NCBI RefSeq assembly: GCF_002575655.3
Contig: NC_053040.3
Coordinates: forward strand, 155,001,148 to 155,065,147
DNA from: Aegilops tauschii subsp. strangulata
Taxonomy: Eukaryota; Streptophyta; Magnoliopsida; Poales; Poaceae
Direction of reading: 5' to 3'
Length of the DNA: 64,000 nt
Shown here: positions 59,058 to 64,000 of the stretch, one piece after another
How positions within the stretch are numbered: the stretch's first letter is position 1
Layout: each line of letters starts with the position of its first letter
Program-made: the position numbers and the translations under genes
The notes under the pieces: generated by a model
Seen by the model: only the letters and a program-made list of their open reading frames with translations
Told to the model about the DNA's origin: nothing
Databases searched by the model: none

Positions 59058-59576
59058 TGTCGTGGAATTGTCACGGCAGATGTCCTCGAGCTAGGACTTA
59101 GTCGTGGAGCCATCGCAACTAGGAAGCTTGAAGGGGTTAAGTGGGACAAGGAACACGAGGGTTTATACTGGTTCGGCCCCTTACGGTGAAGGTAAAAGCC
59201 TACGTCCAGTTTGAGGTGGTATTGATTAGGGTTTCGATGACCAGGGAGCTTAACTCCGATGCCTGGCTCTCGATGAGATTGTTGTTGTCCCTAAACCGCT
59301 GCCGGGTCGTCCCTTTATATAGGGAGGCCGACGCCCAGCAGCTCTTAGAGTCCCGGCCGACTTATAAGAGTGTCCGGCTCGGACTCTTAACTATCCTTGC
59401 CTTATACTACAAGTTCTACCATAACAATGATTGTAATTACAGGCCTTAAGCCATATCCGGGTCTTAAGCCCATCTCTGGCCCATCGTCTTCAAGCTTGGC
59501 TCCGGGCTTCTGGCAATGACCGTATGAGTAACCCGGCCTCTCCTGGCGGGTGACTCTAAGGTCTATATCCTCAACA
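59058..59576 (-). repeat. Tat element 5' LTR
   Basis: 519 bp, same sequence as 46,533-47,051 except for two transitions seen by eye (CTCTTAGAG for CTCTCAGAG near 59,342, and ACCCGGCC for ACCCAGCC near 59,532). Confidence 0.93.
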
Positions 59577-61212
59577 GAGGCGGTGGCGAGGTGACGACGA
59601 TCTAATCCGGCTCCGGTGGTGGTGGGGGAAGCGGTGGAGCCATCCGGAGAGCCATCGCACGAAGCTGGGTGATGATGGAGGTGATGGCGTCTCTCTCCTT
59701 GGGGCGGCTAAGCGGCTGCCAAAGCTGCAAGTAACCAGACCATTTGAACAAAGTGTTAGTAGCATGACGAAGGGGAATACGCTGAATCACAAGTTTATTC
59801 CTAACGGTCCACAGCGTCCAGGCAAGCACCCCAATGGCCAGCCACCTAATGTGGCGTACCGAGGGTGGGAACGCCTGGAGTTCGGTGAAGAGAGCGGGGA
59901 AGTTGTTGTGGTCCCAGCTTTCACCCACTATTTTGCGGAAACAGCTCTAGAAGAACTGCGCGGACACGCAGGTGAAGAAGATATGGTTCGAGTCCTCTTC
60001 AGGCCCGCAAAGCAGGCAATGTCCATCACCGGGACCATTGCATTTCAGGACCTCCACACCGGACGGGAGGTGATCTCGAATCCATTGCCACAAGAAGATC
60101 CTAATTTTCAAAGGGAGGCGGATCTCCCAGATGGCAGTGAGCGCCTCATGGCCAAGCGAAGGGGCGATGGCCTGGTAGAGGGATCTAGTGGAGAATTGCC
60201 CAGAAGGCTCTAGACGCCATCTGGAGCGATCATCTCCAATCGTGAGATCAGGCTCGTGTAATGCAATGCAGTCAAGCAGTTCCTGCCAGTCCGCGTTCTC
60301 AGCCGGGCCAAAAGGTCTCCGGAACGCGAGTTGCCCTAAGTCAATAAGGGTTGTCACGACAAAAATCGGCGCGGCAACCGCGATGGAGAACAGGTCCGGA
60401 AAGCTGGCCGCGAGGGGCATGTCTCCAGTCCATCTATCGGACCAGAACAGTGTGGCGGTGCCGGACCCGACCGTGATCGAGGTCCCGATCCGCAGGACTG
60501 GGAGGAGCTGGATGATGGATTGGCAGAACTGGGAGCCCCCAGACCGCTGGCAGAAGGCGAGAGGCTGGCCTCGGAGGTATTTCTGTTGAATGAGGCGAAG
60601 CCACAGGCCACCTTCACCGTTGGTAATCCGCCGGAGCCACCGGGTCAGGAAGGCTATGTTCATGCGTTTGGAGGACATGATCCCAAGCCCACCCTGGTCG
60701 CGAGGTTTGCAGATCTCTGACCATCGAACCATGTGGTATTTCTGTTTATCGCCCTCGCCGGCCCAGGAGAAACGCCCCTGAACGGTGGCAATCTCGTGAT
60801 GAAGAGTCTCCGGAAGGCTGTAGAAGCTCATGATGAATAAGAGTAGGCTGGAGAGGGACGAGTTAATGAGCACCGTCTAGGCCGCTTTCGAGAGCCACCG
60901 ACCCTGCCAAGGCTCAATACGGTGCTGAAGCTTCCCCACCGTGGGGCGCAACTCGGCCACCGTGAGCCTGGAATCACTAATGGGTATCCCCAGATATGTC
61001 ATGGGGAAGCACCCGAGCTGGCAATTAAGCCGATCCGCTATGCTCTGTCGCTCGACTTGGGAGTAATCCAAGACCATCACTGCACTCTTGTCGAAGTTGA
61101 TCCTGAGGCCAGACATCTGTTGGAAGCACAGCAGGAGGAACTTCAAGTTCGTGATATTGCTCGTCGAGCCTTCCACCATGATAATGGTGTCATCCGATAC
61201 TGGAGAAGGGAG
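59577..61212 (-). mobile_element. 5'-truncated LINE (L1-type), main piece
   Basis: Minus-strand non-LTR element. The 18-bp target duplication ATTGTGGAGTAGTTATTA is exact at 46,306-46,323 and 61,213-61,230. Left of this piece the LINE is cut by the Tat element and ends at 46,324, giving about 1.85 kb. 5' truncation just upstream of the RT active site is typical of incomplete target-primed reverse transcription. Confidence 0.88.
59602..61195 (-). pseudogene. LINE ORF2 C-terminal half (RT end, zf-RVT domain), broken
   Basis: Starts at the RT catalytic box: SDDTIIM where QYADDTII is usual; one missing base in TATGCGGATGAC disrupts it. Continues MSGLRINFDKSAVMV, CFPMTYLGIPISDSRL, the linker MMSFYSLPE-like MSFYSLPETLHHEIA, then a zinc-binding RT-associated domain (LPLKIRIFLWQWIRDHLPSG, CLLCGPEEDSNHIFFTC) and a C-terminal tail. 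In-frame TAG codons at 60,877-60,879 and 59,947-59,949 interrupt it. Would copy LINE RNA at nicked DNA; not functional. Confidence 0.88.
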
Positions 61213-61230
61213 ATTGTGGAGTAGTTATTA

Positions 61231-61806
61231 GATGATGGGTTGCGAGAGTGACAGAAGCGATGGGTTGCGAGAGTGACAGAAGCTTAAACCCTAGTTTATG
61301 CGCTATTCCGTAAGGGACCGATGGATCCAAAAGTTTAACGCTATGGTTAGAATTTATTATTAATATTTTTCTCGTAGTTGCGGATGCTTGCGAGTGGGTT
61401 AATCATAAGTAGGAGACTTGTTCAGGTAAGAACAACACCTAAGCACCGGTCCACCCACATATCAAACTATCAAAGTAGCGAACACGAATCGAATCAACAT
61501 GATGAAAGTGACTAGATGAAATTCCCGTGTACCCTCAAGAACGTTTTGCTTACTATAAGAGACCGTTTTGGCCTGTCCTTTGCTTCAAAAGGATTGGGCT
61601 ACCTTGCTGCACTTTTGTTACTACTATCATTACTTGCTCGTTACAAATTATCTTGCTATCAAACTACTATCTTACTTACAATTTCAGCACTTGCAGACAT
61701 TAATTTGCTGAAAACCATTTGTCATTTCCTTCTGCTCCTTGTTGGGTTCGACACTCTTACTTATCGAAAAGAGATACAATTGATCCCCTATACTTATGGG
61801 TCATCA
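61231..61806 (+). repeat. Athila-like 3' LTR, right part
   Basis: Resumes after the LINE target duplication. It ends GGTTCGACACTCTTACTTAT...CTTATGGGTCATCA at 61,806, a typical Athila-type LTR end. CTTCA (61,807-61,811) should be one copy of the element's target duplication; the partner is outside the window. Confidence 0.7.
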
Positions 61807-61811
61807 CTTCA

Positions 61812-63551
61812 CTTCTTCTTACCAATCAGAACTTTCCACGTTAGCACGTCTGTGAAATCCTTCTCCACCCCCCCCCCCCCCCCTCCCCCCCACACACAGA
61901 CCTGCCATTCTGAAGGCAACTGCCCTCAGGTCAAACACCCGCCTCCGCTACTGACAGAAAGTGATCTCACCCCTATTTTGTCTATAGCCGTCAAATTCAA
62001 CTTCTACTACTTATATATCTTACACCACACTCTAATCCCGTCCCACTCGCAACATTGTTAGTATCATTACTATGTAGGTGAGTCATACCTGGTTGCCGTC
62101 CCCGGCCCGTCACAAACACTTCAATGAAGTTGGTGCATGCACCTGCTCCCCGCCGTGCGCCACATGTTCTTCCATGCCTTAACATCGACTCTCTCCACTT
62201 GTGACGCCTGAATCGCTGCCACGCCAACCGCCCTTTCTATAGTGGAGACTCGGCGAGCCTAGACCCTAAACCGCGAATCCAAGCTCTGTATTCGCCGCCA
62301 GCAGGTACAAAGAAGGAAGAATTCGCCACTCCTAGAGCAGAGATCTACACGGCCGACAAAAAGATGAGAAATCCAACTGAAAAAAGAAAGATCGGCAGCG
62401 ACGCGGTGGAGCACAGTAGGTGCCATGCAAAACCGAAATGGAAGGTAGCCGGCGGATTCAAGGCGACGGCCCGGGGTGGCAACCCCCACCATGCACCCTT
62501 TTCTTTCCCGTTTCTCGCCGAAACCCACATAAATACGCCGCCACCCTCCGAGGAACGCCGTCATCTGTCTCTTTCCTCCTCTCCTCTCCTCGCCCGCTCG
62601 CCGAGACTGCGTGGCCGCGCCTGCAACACGTCGCCGGCGAGTCGGCGAGCGCGCCCATCGCGCGTGGGAGAGACCTGGTAAAGCAAGATCGCGCGTCATC
62701 CTCTCTCTCTCGGTCTCTCCGTACCCTCGCTCTCTCGCTGCGCGATCATGCCTCTCTCGTGCTCTCACCACAGGACAGTCCAAGGCAGTACGAACACGCA
62801 GGGGACAGTCGATCGAGGCGTCGCCGGCAGGCCGCGATCACCCGCGGTACTCTGTCGCCGGCAGGCCAGCACCCCGATCGAGCGAGACTCTGTCGCCGAT
62901 CGAGCGAGTAAGCAGAGACGCGTCGGTCCCTCCTCGCTTCTTTCATTTTCCTTCTATATCTGCATGGCCCCTTCCACGTCTAGGTGTCGTGTTTGTTTCC
63001 TTTGCTCGCCTCTTGCTCTGTTCCGGCCGATCTGCAGTACCAGCAGAATTACAGATCAAAAAAGTGAATTACAGGTCAATCTATATATCCTCAAGAGAAG
63101 AATTACATATCGTCTACAATAGCTAGTGAGTTGAGAATAGCCAAGGGCATTTGAACTTTGACAAGTCTCATACGTGTGCGACGCGCTGAGGTCTGCATGC
63201 CTGAAGTGTGTTACACCGATCACGCGCTGGTCTTATCGCCGTGAAGTCTACTCTTATTCGAATTCGCATCAAATTTGCCTTTTTATGGGGCATGCATGCA
63301 CGGCAGGTATACACCCAATTAAGGGGCATATCTTTTTCAATCCTATAACAAATTTATTCAAGATTGCAATCCCGTACTGCATTATTTTGCCCAGTTACTG
63401 CTATATTTCGAAATCTAGTAATAAATTGAAAGGGCCCTGGTTGCATATCGCCCCGGCCGAGAGCGGCCGCAATAGCTCGACACATGTCAGTAAATGCTGC
63501 CGTAACTCTACTCCTTTTGCTATTCTTGAATGATGATTACCCCTTTCAGTT
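61812..63551. other. GC-rich, possibly low-copy DNA with no convincing gene
   Basis: Starts with a poly-C run (about 61,868-61,890). From 62,250 to 62,950 it is GC- and CpG-rich with long but repeat-like frames on both strands (for example 62,783-62,259 minus and 62,611-63,126 plus) that lack family motifs. An ACATAAATACGCC stretch (62,527-62,539) followed by TCTCTTTCCTCCTCTCC could be a plant core promoter and leader. GTCGCCGGCAGGCC and GATCGAGCGAG motifs repeat at 62,820-62,915. The rest, to 63,551, is AT-rich with nothing recognised. Confidence 0.4.
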
Positions 63552-64000
63552 TTCCTAGACTACTCATAATAGAAGTAACATAGGTAGTAACATCACACAT
63601 ATCTAGATAAAATAGATGATGTGGCAAACAATAAATGAAGAAAGAGAGCAAAATAGTAACATAGCTAGTTACTAGTAGTATGAGTAACATCACATTTACA
63701 TATCAAGGCAAGATGTGTCTATAGCCTAATAAATAAAGTGTTGCATGTTACCACACATATATGTTACTCCCCACTATAGAGGTAGTAACATAGACTAGTA
63801 ACACATGGGCATGTTACTAGTTTATGTTACTACCCATTGTGGCTAGTCTGAGTAGCATCACACATCTCAAGGCAAGATGAGTCTATAGCCTAATAAATGA
63901 AGTGTTGCATGTTACTACACATATGTTACTCCCCACTAGTAACATAGACTAGTAACATTCTATGTTACTACCCATTGTGGCTAGTCTTATGTCACTTTAT
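63552..64000. mobile_element. MITE, direct near-copy of 36,001-36,429
   Basis: Begins GACTACTCATAATAGAAG and runs through the same internal order as 36,001-36,429, ending CATTGTGGCTAGTC at about 63,987. The following TTATGTCACTTTAT matches the host MITE bases after 36,429 (TTATGTCACTCTAT), so the homology continues past the insertion boundary and out of the window. Confidence 0.7.

Larger units (their letters stand above)
46533..59576 (-). mobile_element. Ty3/gypsy retrotransposon of the Tat lineage, 13,044 bp, young
   Basis: Inserted in a LINE; exact target duplication GAGGC at 46,528-46,532 and 59,577-59,581. LTRs of 519 bp each (46,533-47,051 and 59,058-59,576) differ at two positions by eye. 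PBS next to the right LTR and PPT next to the left LTR put transcription on the minus strand. Gag, protease, RT, two RNase H domains and integrase follow in gypsy order. A second, archaeal-type RNase H is the known hallmark of Tat elements. A spliced antisense gene occupies 48,146-51,507. I cannot name the family safely. Confidence 0.92.

Noticed and set aside
59058..59149. Gag start at 59,149 for the Tat element
   Set aside because: It would start inside the 5' LTR and read through the PBS; the ATG at 58,969 after the PBS is the sensible start.
62259..62783. 174-codon minus-strand frame as a host gene
   Set aside because: Arg-rich composition fits a chance frame in GC-rich DNA; overlapping frames of similar length exist on the other strand and no motif is seen.
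62611..63126. 171-codon plus-strand frame as a host gene
   Set aside because: No recognisable domain, low-complexity Arg/Ser content, and a competing frame in the same place.

Overview
This window is plant nuclear DNA made almost wholly of nested transposable elements. I read it as a large grass genome of the wheat tribe (Triticeae), because the families match that group: an Angela-type Ty1/copia element, a Fatima-type Ty3/gypsy element, CACTA elements with Ulp1-like genes, and Stowaway and Tourist MITEs. I see no intact host gene, no rRNA or tRNA gene and no CRISPR array. Family names come from recalled LTR ends and were not searched.

Layout. Positions 1-1,345 hold a row of Tourist-like MITEs inside a CACTA copy (called A) that runs off the left edge. 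An Angela element, 1,429-19,160, minus strand, with the target duplication GTAAG, interrupts copy A. Its 3' LTR is itself split by a Fatima element (1,938-10,977, duplication GTAGG) that has lost pol but keeps gag-protease and an antisense gene. Copy A resumes at 19,161 and ends at 26,126. A 1.06 kb spacer with LTR-retroelement-like sequence (26,127-27,182) follows. A second CACTA copy (B, about 27,183-43,954) runs the other way, so A and B form a head-to-head inverted pair around the spacer. Both carry a decayed gene joining an En/Spm-type domain to a Ulp1-like cysteine protease. B also carries a broken tnp2 transposase, a degenerate GRF-type zinc-finger gene, an acidic nuclear-type ORF, and a 3.2 kb MITE block with three-deep nesting.

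From about 43,958 there is the 3' part of an Athila-like gypsy element. Its 3' LTR (45,356-46,323 plus 61,231-61,806) is split by a 5'-truncated LINE with an 18-bp target duplication. That LINE is split by a 13 kb Tat-lineage gypsy element (46,533-59,576, duplication GAGGC). The Tat LTRs differ at only two of 519 positions by eye, so it is the youngest layer. It has dual RNase H, a gag-pol reading frame broken only by two TAG codons, and a spliced antisense gene with its own TATA box. The right edge (61,812-63,551) is GC-rich, possibly low-copy DNA, followed by another MITE.

How the parts relate: gag, protease, reverse transcriptase, RNase H and integrase serve retrotransposon copying. The tnp2 and En/Spm-Ulp1 genes belong to CACTA mobility. 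Nearly all are broken, so the region is a layered record of insertions. The parts most likely to still be expressed are the Tat antisense gene and the inverted CACTA pair, whose read-through transcript could fold into long double-stranded RNA.
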